The notes: generated by a model not told the origin, from the sequence alone. A DNA stretch of 64,000 nucleotides from Gorsachius magnificus (GCA_034008185.1 CM067086.1:32013007-32077006); one strand, 5' to 3'; positions 47,228 to 62,139 are shown, numbered from the stretch's first letter. Program-made: numbers and translations.

Positions 47228-50200
47228 CTGGAAGATGGGAGGGAGGTTGGAAGGGGTGGAGAAAAAAAGCCAAATCAAGATCACCACTCGGCAAAATATG
47301 GGTATCCTTCACATCAGGAGACCTCTGTTTCCTTCTCAGCACACACCAGTAGTGTGCGTGTCCCTGCTTCTGGGGATGTAGACTTCGGGGTCAAGAGCTT
47401 CTCCTACATTTAGCTGTGACACAAGATTATGGTTTATAGATACTGACGGCCAAGTGCCCAGTAGCCAGGAACAGCAGGAAAAACTGTGCCCATTCACCTG
47501 GGTTTTGGAACAGAGCTATCAGATAACAATAATTCACTATTACTGCAGTCATAGGGTAAGCATTTCCCAGACGATGTTTTTGCATACTGAGAGATCCTAA
47601 ATTGTGACATGTATTTTCCAGTTAAATGAAGGAGGCAAACACCCTGCCCTGCCCCACTGTCTCTTTCTCCAGACTGGAATGCACTCTTCCATCTCAGTAG
47701 CATCTCTCCAACATGATCCCAAGAGGAGCAGAAGGTTATGCTTTAACACTGCCTTATCCAGTGCAGAGAGCACCTGCACATACCTCAGCAGGGAACACAA
47801 TGGGATAACCCATTCTACCCACCCTGCCATCACCTCGCCAGCACATTCCACTGTTGTCTTCATCTGGAAAACAGAGGGCACCCAACATTGCTTCCTACTG
47901 AGGGGTAGGTAGGACCCTGTCCCTTAATAGCTCATTACACAGGAAAGGTTATTTCCAAAGACATCATCAACCGGAGAACAGAGCACACAGATGACACACA
48001 CCAAAGAACAGAAAGAAGCTCAGAAGTGCTTCTGCAGCCAGCCTGGCACCTTCGGCCCTAATGCTGCCTCTTCGACCACTGCCTGCAGAAGAGTGACAGA
48101 TGCATGGAGACGTGCCAGGCTGCTGCCTCTTATATGGACCAGCCATTAAAGGAGGAAGAGATGCACAGAGTACCCGTGGGATGTTAAGACCTATTTGGCT
48201 CAACAGCCAGAAGTTCTCAATTACAAGTCTTCAAACATTCTGGCCCTTTGAGGAGTAGGAAAATAATTTCAATTTTGGAAACCACTGAAGGTATCACAGA
48301 GAGAAAAAGAGCATGCATGTAGGACAGAAAGCAGCCAAGGAAGCTGATCACAGGATTTAAAACATGTCTAAGTCTCGGGTAAAAAAAGACAACAATACAA
48401 CTCCTAACTTTTATCCTCAGGAGAGTGACAAAAACCAGAAGCAGGAACAGTTGTTATCTCCTTCTCTAGCTTTCCTCTCCCCTGTAGTTTACTCTGTTTT
48501 TTCTTTTCTTTTTATAAATAAGCCACAACATCTGAAATTCCTTGCCACAGCCAAGAATCCCCTCAAGCTTTCAATACATAAAATGCTACAGCACTGACAG
48601 GCCACGACACCACAGGTTCATCCCAAACCTGCAGATGTTTGCACGGTCAGCCAGCAGACATGGCACGACCTCAGCATCCTGCCCCCGGGACAGGCTTGGC
48701 ACACAACTAACACACGCTCACTGTTTCCATGTATTTTGCCTCCCTGCCGGTATCCCATCAGTTACATCTTATATTTTGGTTAAATAATTCTGGTGCAGAG
48801 AGTAATTTTTGTTCTGTATTTCGGGAACGGAAGGGGTGCTGATCACAACTAAAATTCCTCAGCTTGGTAGCAGCAGGTACAACACAAAAAACTCCAGCAG
48901 GTCTGCACAGCATCACCTGAGGACAGCACGCTTTGGGTACCAGAAGCACTTTTACCGGTGTCTAATCGAACTGCAGCAGCGAAAGAGTCTCAGAGACCCA
49001 GAATGGCCTCCCTCTCCTCAGCATTTCAGATGACTGTCGAGGCTGGGAGCATAAGGGCACCTGAACTTCGCCACACACAAATCCACACAACTGACACACA
49101 GAATAAAAACTTTTAAGTGTCGGCAAGTCTGACTCAGGCAGAGAGAAACTCAATCAGGAAGGAGCAGGAGGGGATAAAGTCAACAAAAACTGAAAGGGAG
49201 CTCAAGCCTCAGCTGATATTTAAGCTGACTTCACTTTGCTGACAGATTTCACATCTGAAAAAAAGGCCCCGTGACTGTTCCCAAGCTGTACATGGACAGA
49301 GAAGTCATTGAGCAAGAGGCCTGCAGGCTCCTTAACAAACCACTTACATCACGAGGGGCCCCTGCTTGCCCACTGCCTGCCAACAGCAGTTCACACCTTG
49401 GTCCTCAGGTGAGGAGGATCATTCATGAGGCTTGGGGAAGCAAAAACAGGGGAAGAATTCCCTCTCATCATTTTATATAATAAGCAAAAGAAAAAAAAAA
49501 AATTCTGCTAAAGAGAACTACATTCCAGGAATTTTTCTATCAAAATCCCCAAAGCTTCCTGAGTGCACAAAGTCAAACTAAGATCTCTCAAGTTCTTTGA
49601 GTCTTGCAAAACTAGCACTAAAAATGTCTCTGAAAAAAAATAAAGTGGGGGTTTTTTGTGTGTCAGGACAAAAAAATATGCCACTTTTATTGAAATCAAG
49701 AGGGGAAAAAAAAGAAAGAATAAATGTCTTTTAATGAGTTAGTATCTTGCTTTACATACGTTTGCAGTTAGGTATGCAAATTAAACAGAATACATGTACA
49801 AACTTATGCACACGTTTGTACCATACCGTAACTCCTGTTTGAAGGGCGTTTAAAGGCTGAGTGAAACAAATCTTACAGGTTTTATTCAGTTGACATCAAA
49901 TAGATTTAATGATGCAAAATCCCCCATCGCCACCAGTACTCAGTGCCCTGTCATTAGCAATGATAGCAGTACAACCAAAATAGCAGGGAGATCAGATTTT
50001 TCTCATTTCTAGCACACATCTAGAAGTAGCTACTATGAAAGTCCCATCTACCCATTACATCCTGAAGAATGTAAAATAGACATACTGGGGCAAACCAAAG
50101 TCTCAAATCGTCTGTTTCACCTCCAGCTGTGGCCAAAAGCAGACACTTAGAGGAGAATGGAGGAAAATGACAAGTGTATGCTTCTTTCCCCCCATGTATT

Positions 50201-50499
50201 TCACGTCTCAGCCAGTTGTGGATCAGAAACTCGCAGAGACAGACACAGAGTTTGTATTTAGTGAGCAGCAATGGCTTTTCCCTTCCACCAGTTTGCCATG
50301 TCTCCCCTCATAAACTTTTATTGACTATGACATCCCACAGCTAGTTCTATGGTTTGACTACATGTCATGTGTGAAACACGGCACATCCTTTGGTTTGGTC
50401 TAAACCTGGCTCCAACTAGTTTTGTGTGCTGACCCTAGTTCTTCTGGAGGCTAGAACAACAAACAGTTTGCAGTCGTTCCCTCCCTGCCTCTCACCGCT

Positions 50500-50640
50500 T
50501 TACAGATTCCCACTTCATCTCTTTTACATGTTGAAGAATCCCAGCTGACCCAGTCATTCCTTCTCTGAACCCTTTCCAGATCTACCATACCTCCCCTGAG
50601 CTAGAAGGGATCAGAATAACAAACACATTAACACCAAATG
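50500..50640 (-). mobile_element. possible ancient CR1 fragment
   Basis: On the plus strand, TCATTCCTTCTCTGAACCCT then TTCCAGATCTACCATACCTC and AAGGGATCAGAATAACA follow the reverse complement of old CR1 copies (TCTGAACCCTTTCCAATTCT ... GATCAGAACTGCACACA). It is diverged and the limits are uncertain. Confidence 0.5.
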
Positions 50641-53600
50641 GCAGCTATGACAACAGCCCTGTGGAAAGTTCTTCAGTGACATCTGTCTACCAAGCAGAAG
50701 AAACTACTAACTAGCACTAGCCCCCGGAGAGGCTCTTTCCTCCAAGCTACCACTCTAACAGCACTTAATTCCCTTAAAAAATAAACATGAATATTAACAG
50801 TTGGGGTGTATTTCAACAGCCAGCAAAATCAGCTGGGAAATCCATACCATCAGCTTCTTTAGTATGGGACTTGGCATGAACTGCGTACACCATCACCCTG
50901 AAAGACAGTCTCATGGGTAATGAAGGGACCATCAAATGCTATCCCAGCTCCAGGATACTGAAGTCAGCCTGTTCCAGTCAGACTGCTTACTGGAAACTTT
51001 GCTGTTGTTGCCAAAGCCAGGTTTATAGAGGATAGTGAAAGCCTATGGCCAAGCTAGAAGGTTTAAAGCCAGCTATGAAATTAAGCTGTCATCTTAGAAA
51101 GAAGTATATATTTATTATACATGCAGGGTACTTAAAAGCCTATTCCCTGTTTGAGTTAATGGGGGTTGCAGGCACAGAAAGATTGAAAAAAGTTTTCCTT
51201 CTTTCCCCGATATTAAACATTTAGAGAGAGAACATTTAAGACAGCAAGTCAGTGGGACACAAACAGCCTTCCCAGGACCAACAATAATATTACACACTCC
51301 CCCTTTTTTTTCCTTAAAGGGACTGTCATATTCCCCTGCTTTCTGCCATCTCTGCTTTGACTTAAGACAGCCATCAGCAAAGAAGCTGAGTAACACTCGC
51401 CAACTTGCTGTTGCTGGGGAGTGAAACCTTTGGGAGACAGCAAATCTAGATTACAACAAATCCAATGACAGCAAAAAAAAAAAGTAGGGAATGCATGCAC
51501 ACACAATGAAGAAAATCACTGGCAGAAATACCCATTTTACCTTAACTGCTCAGCTCTGAAATGCTAACTGCTTGTTCCTTCTTACTCTTGACTGCTTCTT
51601 AACACTCCTTAAAACATTTTTAAAAGTAGTGTCTCTGAAGCCATGAGGTATTGCAGGAAAACAGGGCTTGGACATCTGCAGTTGTACATTATTTATGCAA
51701 CAATTTTCCCCTAGTAATGGCTTTCTGAGAAATACACGGTCAGATTCATAAAAAGGTCTCTCATTCCTGGCCCCTTAAGTACACACATTCAAACACACAC
51801 CTAGTGCCTGCACAATAAAAATAAAAATGATGGATGAGGTAAGGGACTCATCTGACTAATAAACTAGACGGTTATTAAAGAGATAGGGTGTTTGTTTACC
51901 TTACAAAGCCGAGAAGAGAGTGTGTCTAGTAGCATCTAAACAAAGGCTTGTGCTTCACAGTTCTCATGCTCTGCTTGCAGGGCTAGATGCAGCCAACGCG
52001 CTGCTCTGGGGACCAGGCAGCCTCCCCCAGCTGCTCCCTGACACGTAACAACTCCCATTGCTATCAAAGCCAAAGGACCAAGGGTCAATCACCAGGGCTG
52101 GAGGATGCTGTGGATGATTTGGGATAAGGAAGATCTGCCATCCAACCACAGCAGATTATTTTTTGAATATTGCTCTTCAGCACCCAATTTTTTTTTCTTA
52201 TTAAAAGAAGAGAGAGACTGTGACACCAAAACCAACCACCTTGGAAAGATCCCTATGCCCTTGAGAGACAGGAGTCCTTCTTCCAAACCAGGCAGAAGAG
52301 AGGGTCTCACCTCCCTCTGTGCTTCTGCCCAGCCCCAATGAACCTATGTGAATAGCCTAATCCTAGAGCTACAGGCTATGCCAGGCAGGGCAGATTTCCT
52401 TCTCTTTCCCCCTCTCATTTCTTTTGACCAGAAATTCTGTCTGGACCAGGGAAACTTTTCCCATGGAGTTCCCACAAAAAGCTTCAGTTTTAATGAACAA
52501 GCATTCACCAGAAGGGGAGGAAAAGGTCTTTTTCTGAAGGATTCTTGACCAATCCCCATTGTTAGTGCTGCAACAGGGACCTGACTTCAAAATACCATTT
52601 CAAAAAAATCAAACGCATGCCTCTCGCAAATTTTTTTTGTTTAACTCCCAGCTTTCCCCTCCGTGAGGAACTAGCACAGCACAGAATGAAAGGCAGCAGT
52701 ATGGATATCTAGTGCCAAGTTCCTATTGACATCCTGTGCCAACCAAAAAGTGAGGACTAAGTGTCTTTGTGACTCAGTTTTCCTCTCAGCAAGAAAAAGT
52801 GTTTTCCTGTCTCCCAGGGAAGCTTCATTCAAACAGGGTTGACTTCTCATTTTTATTTAGCCTGTCTTTACACTGCTGTGGCAAAGGGGTCTTGAACTGG
52901 TTATTTTATCATAGCATGTACACCAGCTTAAAGGTGCTTTTATGTTGCAATAAGGGAGCTCTATCATGATCGGGACCCAGGTCTGCTCTGGGAGAACAGG
53001 TGCTTCATCCCAGCGCGGAGCTTACAAAAGTTGTGGGCAGAAAGCACAGCCTCATTCCACAGAGAAAGTTTGGCATGGGTTATATCAGATGCCCAAATCT
53101 GCATCGCTTCCACCTCAGAGGGGAAAGAGAATTTGAAAAACCTTGGGTATGCACGCGCACAAGGGCTGGCAGGACTCGCAAAGCGATGCAGTGAGTATGC
53201 ACTAGCTGCCTGTCCCCCAAGCGGGGCTATGGCTGGAGGGAGAGAAACAGCCCCTTCTGTGTTTACTAGGAGCACAATAACAGCTGAGCAAATATGGCTC
53301 ATGGGGATAGCATAAATCTCTCTGCACCTCTCTTAGTCATCAGCACTGCTACCTGTTCCACCTTGTTCTGTCTGGGACCGTGGTCCTTTCAGGCTATTCT
53401 GGCTAATGTAAAGGTAAAAAAAAAAAAACAAACCTTGCAGGTGCTCCCAGACTGTACCAGTTGAGCAGTCCTTGCTTTACCTTGATACTCAGTTTCACTT
53501 CTCAAGTGAAGGCTCATAGGCTACAGAGGAAGCAGAGGTTACTATGCGTTCCAGTGCTGAACAAGTACAATGCCAAGGTTTAACAGGTGGCTTATAATTT

Positions 53601-54479
53601 TTAAAAATACATTCTTCCAAGTGGCTCATTAAACTTCAGCTATCCAGGAACACATCCTTCCCCTGCCATTTTCCTTCTGCTCAAAGCAATAAAACTACAC
53701 AGCACTCCTGCCAGGGTTACGTGGTGAGAAGCCTATTCAGTATCTGCCCTCTAGCTTGAAATAAGGAGGAATGGCTGAAGGAAGCACTGCCCCAGGGATC
53801 AGGGTAAGCTTGCTGAGTGACTTTTTGATGTGCAACTTGCGTTCACATTGCAGAACCCATGAGTATTGAGGGCTGCCCAGCTAGGAAAGGAGTCTGCTCC
53901 ACAGGGATTCCAAGCCACACAGGAATAGAGGCACATCTTGAAACCTGCCAGCTGAAAGAATTGCAGGGGCAGGTAGCTAACTCAGCTGCCTTTCAGGCGG
54001 GGCTTGGACTCTTTCTACCACCCCATCTCTCAAGCAGTCAGTCACACAGTCCTAGCCCTCCTGGCCCTGTAGCCATGCTAGCTGAAGGACAACAGAAAGA
54101 GAACAATGCTTTTTTTTATGGCTACAGTACATGGTCCTGGCAAAAAAAAGTGCAAATATTTGCATGTTCATACACACTGCATTAGACAGAGCTCTGATTA
54201 AATTCTGGTTCATTAGAGTATATTATAAGTTGTGCCATTCACATAAGCAGACAAGGAAAATGGAGACTACGTACAATTACTATGAGATAGTTGTCCTACG
54301 CTGCAGGTTAGGGACAACATGATCCAAGGAGAGGTCTCAAAAGTTCTCTGTGAAACAGTTCTTCAGTATTAAAAGCGATCATGAGACTTGACTTGTATCA
54401 AATTAAATGACTAATTTGGCTAGTGGAACATAGCATCCAACTTACAGACTGAAACTGAGAAAAGAATTCAAAGTCATCG

Positions 54480-55200
54480 CGATAAATGGTTTTAAATCAG
54501 TGGGATCACAACTTACAAGTACAAACCACAACAACCAGCAAGGAGAAATCCAGAGTATGTAGAGGAAATTACTGGCAAGATAGCAAGACTTGGAAAAAAA
54601 TGGTCAGGAAGTTAGGTAGACCACAAAAAAGTCTGCAACTTCATGACATCCCAAACAACAAAAACATCAAAACAGGTAAATCTAGCTGTGAGATGTAGTA
54701 GTGATAGGGGCCTCACATAAGAAACCGGCACTAAGGTCTGGTGAGCCTTTAAATCAGCCCTGTGTCCAGCTCTGGGCACTGCACTTTGAGGGAGAGGTCA
54801 ACCATTTGGCAAGAGTGCAGGACAGAGCACAGGGAACAGGCAGAGGTCTAGGAAGCTTGATCTATGAGTAAAGACTGAAAGAATTCCATTTGTTTAGTCT
54901 AGGGATGACATCCAGTCTTCTGAGACATAAAGGCTGTTATATAAAAAAAGATGGTCATAGATCATTTTTTGTCTTCCCCATGGGTAGTTCAAGTAGCAGT
55001 CAGCTTTCTTGGAGAAAGGAGATTTAGGTTTGATATAAAAAAGACCTGGTGATTAACTGTTCACTCATTGGAAGAGGCAGTGGGATCCCTGTCACTGCAT
55101 TAGGAACAGGTTACACCCAGCAGGACTGCTGTTAACTGGATATAACCCTGAGTTAAAGCAGGGAGGAAAAAAAACTAAGCGGCCTCTGCAGGTCTTTTCC
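54480..55200 (+). mobile_element. old CR1 LINE, 3' part, plus orientation
   Basis: Landmarks in order are CCCTGTGTCCAGCTCTGGGC (54759), GAGTAAAGACTGAAAGAATT and CCATTTGTTTAGTCTAGGGA (54866-54905), ATAAAGGCTGTTATATAAAA, GATGGTCATAGATCA, GAGATTTAGGTTTGATAT (55019), and CATTGGAAGAGGCAG. These match the 3' untranslated and last coding parts of old amniote CR1 elements. No open frame survives. Confidence 0.82.
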
Positions 55201-57032
55201 ACTCTCCTCACACAGACTGAGAAGCTCCAGCAGATCCTTGATGACTGAGGTAACCTCTTTGCAAACACAGCCTAGAATCTTGAAGATATTTGATCTGGTT
55301 TAAGTTTCCAGATTTTGGGGTCTGATATTCCTAACACATCTAGCTTCCATATTCTGTGTGACAGCCGTACCTGTGCAATACCTTCACAACAACAACGGTT
55401 TCCGCAGTCTGAGCAGAGAAAGTCTGGCACCAAAACGCAGCCCTCTTCAGTTCTTTACATCAGGATGGTTCCTCAGCAGTAGAAAAGCTTTCAACCTTAG
55501 ACACTGCCCTTGTGATTTGGAGAGGAAGCTACCCAGAGCCTGCATTTTTTTCTTCCCTAACTCCTCTTTTCCATTTCACATAGTTTCTAAGCACTGTTAG
55601 CTTGTGGCATACCTAGCTTTGAGATAAGCCACCTGCCTTTGAACACATTCATTCATTTTCCCTGTAATCCTTTCTCCCTCCACTCTTTCCACACTGAGGA
55701 ATGCTATTCAATAAAATGAGAAGCCATAGACGTTTCCACTGGAGCCTTAACATTATTGGGAAACTATTTTCACTTCCACACCTGTTTTTAATAGTGCTTG
55801 GAACAACTAGCACAGCAATTGTTGGAGAACTCACCTACCTCTGCTGGCTGGAGCATACCAGCACACTATTTTTACAGTATTGTAAGTGTATGATTATAGG
55901 ACACCAAATAGAAAGCTTTTGAAAACCGTCACAGGTAAAAAGTTAGGTATTTCCTAACTACAGTAACATATTTTTTTTTATGCTACTGCTGGTGAGTAAA
56001 AGGGGGAAGAGAGACAGGTTTATAGTGTGATGAGTCTTTGCGTGTAATGACAGATCAGCTTTTTCCTGTAGTATTTAGCACTTTACAAGGAGGCAGGGGC
56101 AATTTCCTCAGACAGGAGTGCTAGCACTCACTTGGACATTTAGGTTGCACCAGCTGTCTCTGGGCAAAATATTCAAGCTTTGGAAGTTCAACAACGTTAC
56201 ATACAGGATTCAGACATCAGCCACAGGACAGAGAAACTGCTCCCGCTTCATCAGTGTCATGAGATGGAGGTAGCCCTCTTCCACGCTCTGGGTTGAAAGG
56301 CAGGGGAAGGACTACAGAGTGATACTATAGCTGAGGTTAGTGTTCTTCCCAGTAGAAACTCTCTGAATTGCAGCCTTACACAGGCAACAGTCCCTCCAGC
56401 TGTGGGACCCCATGCATTCTAGGGGTTCCAGCTCCAGAGAGAAGCTGCACCTGTGTGCTGTTGGAGCCTGTTCAATGAGCCAAAGATGAGGTGGGAGACT
56501 GATGACACTAGCAGGATCACAGACCTCCCTGAATTATAACTGGTTAAATCAGAGAAAAGACATTCCATTTGTCCAGAGTGAGGGTAGCCAGTTTAACACA
56601 TCTTCCTCCCTCACGTGTTCCAGGAGACTGAATGCTGCCTTGCTTTTTAAACACACTCCCCATCTCTCTGCCTGTCTCTGAAGGTGGGTTCTCTGCCCAG
56701 CCTTCTTTCCTGACTCTTCAGAGACAACCCTTGGGACCTTTGACTAAGAGATCCTTCCAGCTACTTACACACCACTTCAACAGCCTGAAAAGCATGCAGT
56801 TAAGCCATTCCTGAACTGTACCACAAAATGTACTCACTGGTTCCCATTGACCACTTTCTTATTTTGCTGGTCTGGTAAAGTGTAAAAATGAGATGACCAC
56901 TAAGAGAAAGGGAACACAAGGATACTTTCACCCATGCCCTCCTCCCCACCTGAAATATACACAAGACTCTTACAACACAGCTCACAGGTCTGTTGACATC
57001 AGTTTGACAGTAAAGACAACACAGTTGACATA

Positions 57033-57352
57033 CAAGGAGGTTGTAGCAAGGTGGATGGTGGTCTCTTTTCCCAAATAATAAGTGATAGGATAAGAGGAAA
57101 CAGCCTCAAGTTGTACCAGGGGAGATTTAGATTGGATACAAGGAAAAATTTCTTCACCAAAAGGGTTGTCAAGCATTGGAACAGGCTGCCCAGGGAAGTG
57201 GTTGAGTTCCCATCCCTGGATGCATTCAAAAGACGTGCAGGTTTGCTGCTTAGGGACATGGTTTAGTGGTGGACTTGGTAGTGCTAAGCTAATGGTTGGA
57301 CTCTATAATCTTAAGAGTCTTTTCCATCCTAAATGATTTTATGATTCTATGA
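57033..57352 (+). mobile_element. CR1 LINE 3' end, plus orientation, relatively young
   Basis: The sequence begins AAGGAGGTTGTAGCAAGGTG and includes GATAGGATAAGAGGAAACAG, GGAAAAATTTCTTCACCAAA, GCATTGGAACAGGCTGCCCA, GGACATGGTTTAGTGGTGGA and ATTTTATGATTCTATGAC at the 3' end. It is 5'-truncated. The low divergence from the avian CR1 consensus I remember makes it, with the copy at 27.7 kb, the youngest insertion here. Confidence 0.96.
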
Positions 57353-60300
57353 CATTTTCCTCAACTGTCCCATGCTGCCACTCCACAAGCCCTACTGATA
57401 TTGATGCAGGACCTCACTTATTTCCCTTCTTATGATCTATTCACTCCATTTCCACCAAAGTGGAGAACCTCTTTCACCCTAAGCCTGGCATCAGAAGAAG
57501 GAAGCCTTCATGGGAGGGGGTAGGTTTTTCCAGCAGTTCTGGAATGCAGCTCTGCTCCCTCACAGGCTTGTGCTCCACTAGGCGATACCCTTCAGCAAAT
57601 CAGTGCAACCCCTCCAATATGAACCAGCTTCTGCTAAAAAGCAAAACAAACTCCATAAAGTTGACTTATCAACTCTCCATCTGTCCCTGTATGTCCAGGT
57701 AATGTCTGGTGCTGGAGCTTATTTCCTTTCCTTTTCCCTCCAAATCCTCAGTGGTTTTAAATGCAGTGTTGTTTTTTTCTCTTTTACCCCAGCTTCTTAT
57801 ATCTTTGCCCCTCTCCTACTGCTCCCTGTCCACTTGCCTTAACTAGCAGCTGTAGAGTAGCAGTTATGACTCCATGTCTAGAGTAATTTGTTTTCTTTCT
57901 TTGGGGGATAAGGAGGGGGGAGTGACTGGATTCTTTGGGAATGATTTATCACGCAGCACTCAGGGGGAGCTTCATTTATTTGCCTAGCTGCATATGGTTT
58001 AACACCTACGGCTGCATGCCGATTATTATACAATGTTATTTTTCCCACTTGTATACTTTGCACCTTTTCATAGAGCAGATTAACTGGTCCCCAATGGCAT
58101 GTTATTTATGACTTTGTTTTCTGGCTGTCTGGGAAGGGTCCTGGTCCTAGATTCTTTCATTCTCCTTGCTTCTGCTCTCCCCTACGTACTCCCTCTTCAC
58201 CACACCTGTCACACTGAGACCGTGGGAGAATCACACTTGGGCATCCCATATCTCGTACCTTCTCAGAACTTCCAGAAGGGAGGAAGAGGAAGAGGCCTCC
58301 CAAGCAGCAGTCAAGACAGGATGGGGTGGTTGAACCACAGATGGAGACAGAGGAAAAGGAGGAATAGAAAGTAAGGGAGAAACATCACCTTTTGGATTGC
58401 AAGGAAGCAGGAACTCAGCACAGAAGAGCATAGAGATTTGCTGTGAAAATGGAATGGAATTATTAAGTTTTCATATTGTACTCAACAGGAGCTTCTCCTG
58501 AGATTGCTTCATTTGGTATCAAGCCAGAACCTAAATTAAAATGAACTCAAAACCAAACCAAAACAAACCCTCACAGAAAGAAGGGGTGGGAGGACTTACA
58601 CAACGGTCTGAAGATAAATAATTCTGGCAGGTGGGACAGTAAAGTGACAGATTGTAGCCCAATGGTTTTGACAGGTCAGAGGAGCACTGTGTTGGGAGAG
58701 ACTGACTCAAAATACCGGACAAGAGACAAGGAGGACATGTTGATAGAGGACAGTAGAAAAGGCAAAAGCTTTCTCACTCATTGGTTCCCTCCCATGTATT
58801 CTTGTTCTTGACATCATCACTGACACTGCTTTTTTTCCCCCCTCTCTTCGGCTATGGGGAAGTTGAAAAGCCACTACTCCCAGGTGTTATGCCCAGAGGA
58901 GATGGAAGCACGAAGATGTTCACCAAGGAGGACTGCAGTCAGCATTAAGATGTCATTCCCAGGCACCAAAATTCTCCAATTCCAATGGCACTGTAACATC
59001 TTATGCAGATGTCATTAATGCACAATTGTGCCTGGCTACCTCCCTTTCTCAGAAATCATTCCTGCTAAAGTGAGATCAACTTTTGCTTCCACCCATCTCC
59101 TCCACTTGGTGTCCTGACTAACACTAACCAGCCACAGATTTTGGGGAAGACCCTACCATCCTGTAAGAGATATTTGGACAATAACATTAACACAACTGGC
59201 ATGGACAGCCAGCCAGTCAGTGTGGAACTAACATAAGTAATTTAGTAGTAGCAGAAATTAGGAGAAAAGTAGCAGGAGAAGCAGAAGCTCATGTTTTCAC
59301 ATATCTTTAAATAAAGAGGTGGGGAGCCTGTGTGCAAGAGTAGGGCAAGACAGCTAAGGAATAAGGCTGAGAAGATGGGATAAAGACATGTGAGACACTG
59401 CCCCTATTCAAAACAGTGCTGTGCTTTTCAAGAGCCTCATCCAAATCTATCTGTGGCTCCCTGGTTCTCTGCAGTGTTCCACGTTTCCAAGGCACATAGA
59501 AATTTACTCCAACTCCAAATAAGTATACATTCAACACAAATGGATGTCCTGTCTCCCCACTCTAGAAAATAATATAGGTGTTCAAGCTCCTTGGGATTAG
59601 ACCTCACTGCTAAAAAGGAAAGTCCTACTAACAAATCAAACTTTTGTGTATCCTACCAAAACTGCCATATTCCTTTTTAAGGGCAAGTCAGAAGGCCCTG
59701 CCCTGTTATATGTTGGTTGGTCTGCCTCACAATCTGACTCAGGAGAAACTATACTGATTCTCCATATAGGTGTCTTAAAAGCAGACTCTTTGTCAATATA
59801 TGGGATCCTAGAAAGATTCCATATGGCTGAGGCAACATGCCATGAGTACATTCCCCTACGAGCAATCACTATCCCTGATCCTTAAGAAAGGCATGCAGCA
59901 AAATGGTATCACTTCCTAGGTGAGTACTAGAAAAAGGGAACTATTTTGGGATGCCATGTGGGTTTTCTTGCTTTTTTTTTTTTCTGAAAGTGGGAAAAAA
60001 CTTCAGGAACACAGACAAACCAGAAAACCCAGGTCCTGGTAGCACACTTGATATAATCACATCCCACCTCACTGTGCAGATCTCTGGAGACAAACTGCAC
60101 CCAAAGGTACACAGACTCCCTTTGGGGTGGATGGTGGGGTAGGCTTCTGCTTCTTGCAAAAGTATATACAGACATGCAGCTTCCAACCTGTTTCGTCCTT
60201 TAAGAAGCCCTAAAGTTAGGGCTCCAAGTGAATTCAATTAAGAAAAAGAAACGTGAATACCACCGTTCTTGTTTTCAAAGCTTATGTGCACTTATACTCT

Positions 60301-61364
60301 GTCCACCAAGAGCTCCTGACAGCAGAAAGCTCTATCACTGAAAAGCTGTCACATGAGATGCCTGCCTGATGCGTGGGTGCCAGAACTGAACAGAGTTGGC
60401 CCCCATTCAACAAGCAAGATTTTGAAATAAACAGCTACAGGGTTTTTTCTTGGTGTTTTTTTTTTTTTAACTAAGCACACACAAACCTGTCTTCAGCTGC
60501 TAACCTATATATATTACTCATTCTTCCTTTCAAATAACGTCATGTTCAAAACCCCAGTGACTACAGAATATTTACTTGAGGCTGCTACTGCTGGTTTCTC
60601 TAGAGCTGTTTATTTTTCCATGCATGAGCTCATTACATCATTCTGTGGTTTTCTTAAAGCTTGTCGGTGAGCTGGATACAGGTTGGAATCTCTTGCTAAC
60701 TAAAACCAAATCACTAAGTAGCACAAATTGATTTGGAGATAACCCAACTCTGGAAATGAGGAACAGCCATGGATTCCTCACAGTGGAGATGCGGTACTCC
60801 CAAAGAGGCAGCCATTAGATTTATTTTCTTGGAAGTGGGATAGGTTATCAAGTGTTTCCCTAGATTAAGAACTGTAAAAGAGTAATCATTTGGACTGCTC
60901 CAGGCTGGAATAGGTTAGGGGGAGGAGGTAGGAAAGTCGGAGGCTGAAACAGTAAAAGTAGAATGAAAAGACAGTTCTCACCCATGCTGATTAGAGAATG
61001 GCCATTGCAAAGGTCCCATCTGCATCACAACGTGCTCTGGCAGTGTTAAAAATAAGTGACATATCAGAGGGCAGTGCTAAATAACAGGCTTATTTTGTGT
61101 GTGCATGCGAGGGTGTACATGGCCAGGGAAGCTGAAAATCAATTCAAAACAAACATCAAAAAACCATTTTTCTCATCTTGCCACAGCAAACAAAATATTG
61201 TGTTGATCTAGATCCTTCACTTGCTCCAAAAATAAAAAACTGACTTTTGGGCTTTTAGGATTCATAAAGGCAGGAGACTTAGTTTGTAAGTGTAGAAAAC
61301 CAATAACTTCTATGATACTCAACAGTCCAGATGCATGTTCATATTTTGGTCCTTGCCTCTGGCT

Positions 61365-61565
61365 GAGAAGATTTGAACCTGCATCTCGCCCTACTGAGAA
61401 AGATATCCACTTGTCACTTCATTCTTTAAGGCGGGCTGGGCTAACAGCACTAGCAATCCCTCCTAGCAATGCTGGTTTACTTAGCATAGAAAAATTCACT
61501 GCCAAAATGCCTGGAGACATATAGATTCTCAGTCAAGTGCTCTAATCACTAGGCTAGAGTCATTC
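61365..61565 (-). repeat. ancient repeat with tRNA-like A-box and B-box
   Basis: On the minus strand ACTCTAGCCTAGTGATTAGA (61560-61541) is A-box-like, and AGATGCAGGTTCAAATCT (61386-61369) is a good B-box. They are about 160 nt apart, too far for a tRNA gene. The arrangement suggests a tRNA-derived SINE or two fragments of an old interspersed repeat. Confidence 0.45.
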
Positions 61566-62139
61566 TGCTTTTCCTGATCCCTAGCTTAATTAGTATTTAC
61601 ACATGCCAAGCAAAACGTAAATGCTCCAAGAGAGAGGACTGTTTCAGGAGAACCTCTTCTGTTTGTCAACACTAAATGGAAGGTGGAACACACTGATTTC
61701 AAATGCAGGTCTTACAAGATAGAGGCTGCATACGCCACCAGCTCTGCAATGCTCAGCTACCTGGTGGCTGGTTCACTGTGAAGCCTAACATTGACCAGAG
61801 ACAATGATAGCAAATTACAGAGCCTATTTGTCTCCATATAGCAATTCCCAAGTTCTCCTAATGGTTGATATAGTGATTGTGCTAGCTTTCCAAGATGTCC
61901 AATGTCAGTGCTGATTAGAGAGCATCACACGTCCTCCAACAGTAGTATCTACTGGACTCCTCTTCACTGCAAAGGATGGGGCTATATAACCACCGCAGAG
62001 ATGAGGGTTAAGTGTTTCAGTATACAAACTCCAAGGAATAGGGAAGGCCTTCAAGAACTCATGACTAATGAAAAAGAACAGAAATAAAAGAAGAGTTAGG
62101 CTGGGTATTACAAAAAGAATAATTCTGAGATTGGGTTCA

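Noticed and set aside
47285..47345. Continuation of the thyroglobulin-exon frame upstream (a KDTHIL-like stretch ending in a GT), which faintly resembles the expected previous exon
   Set aside because: It would leave an intron of about 60 nt, the resemblance covers only a few residues, and the intervening pyrimidine tract and AG form a normal long-intron acceptor.
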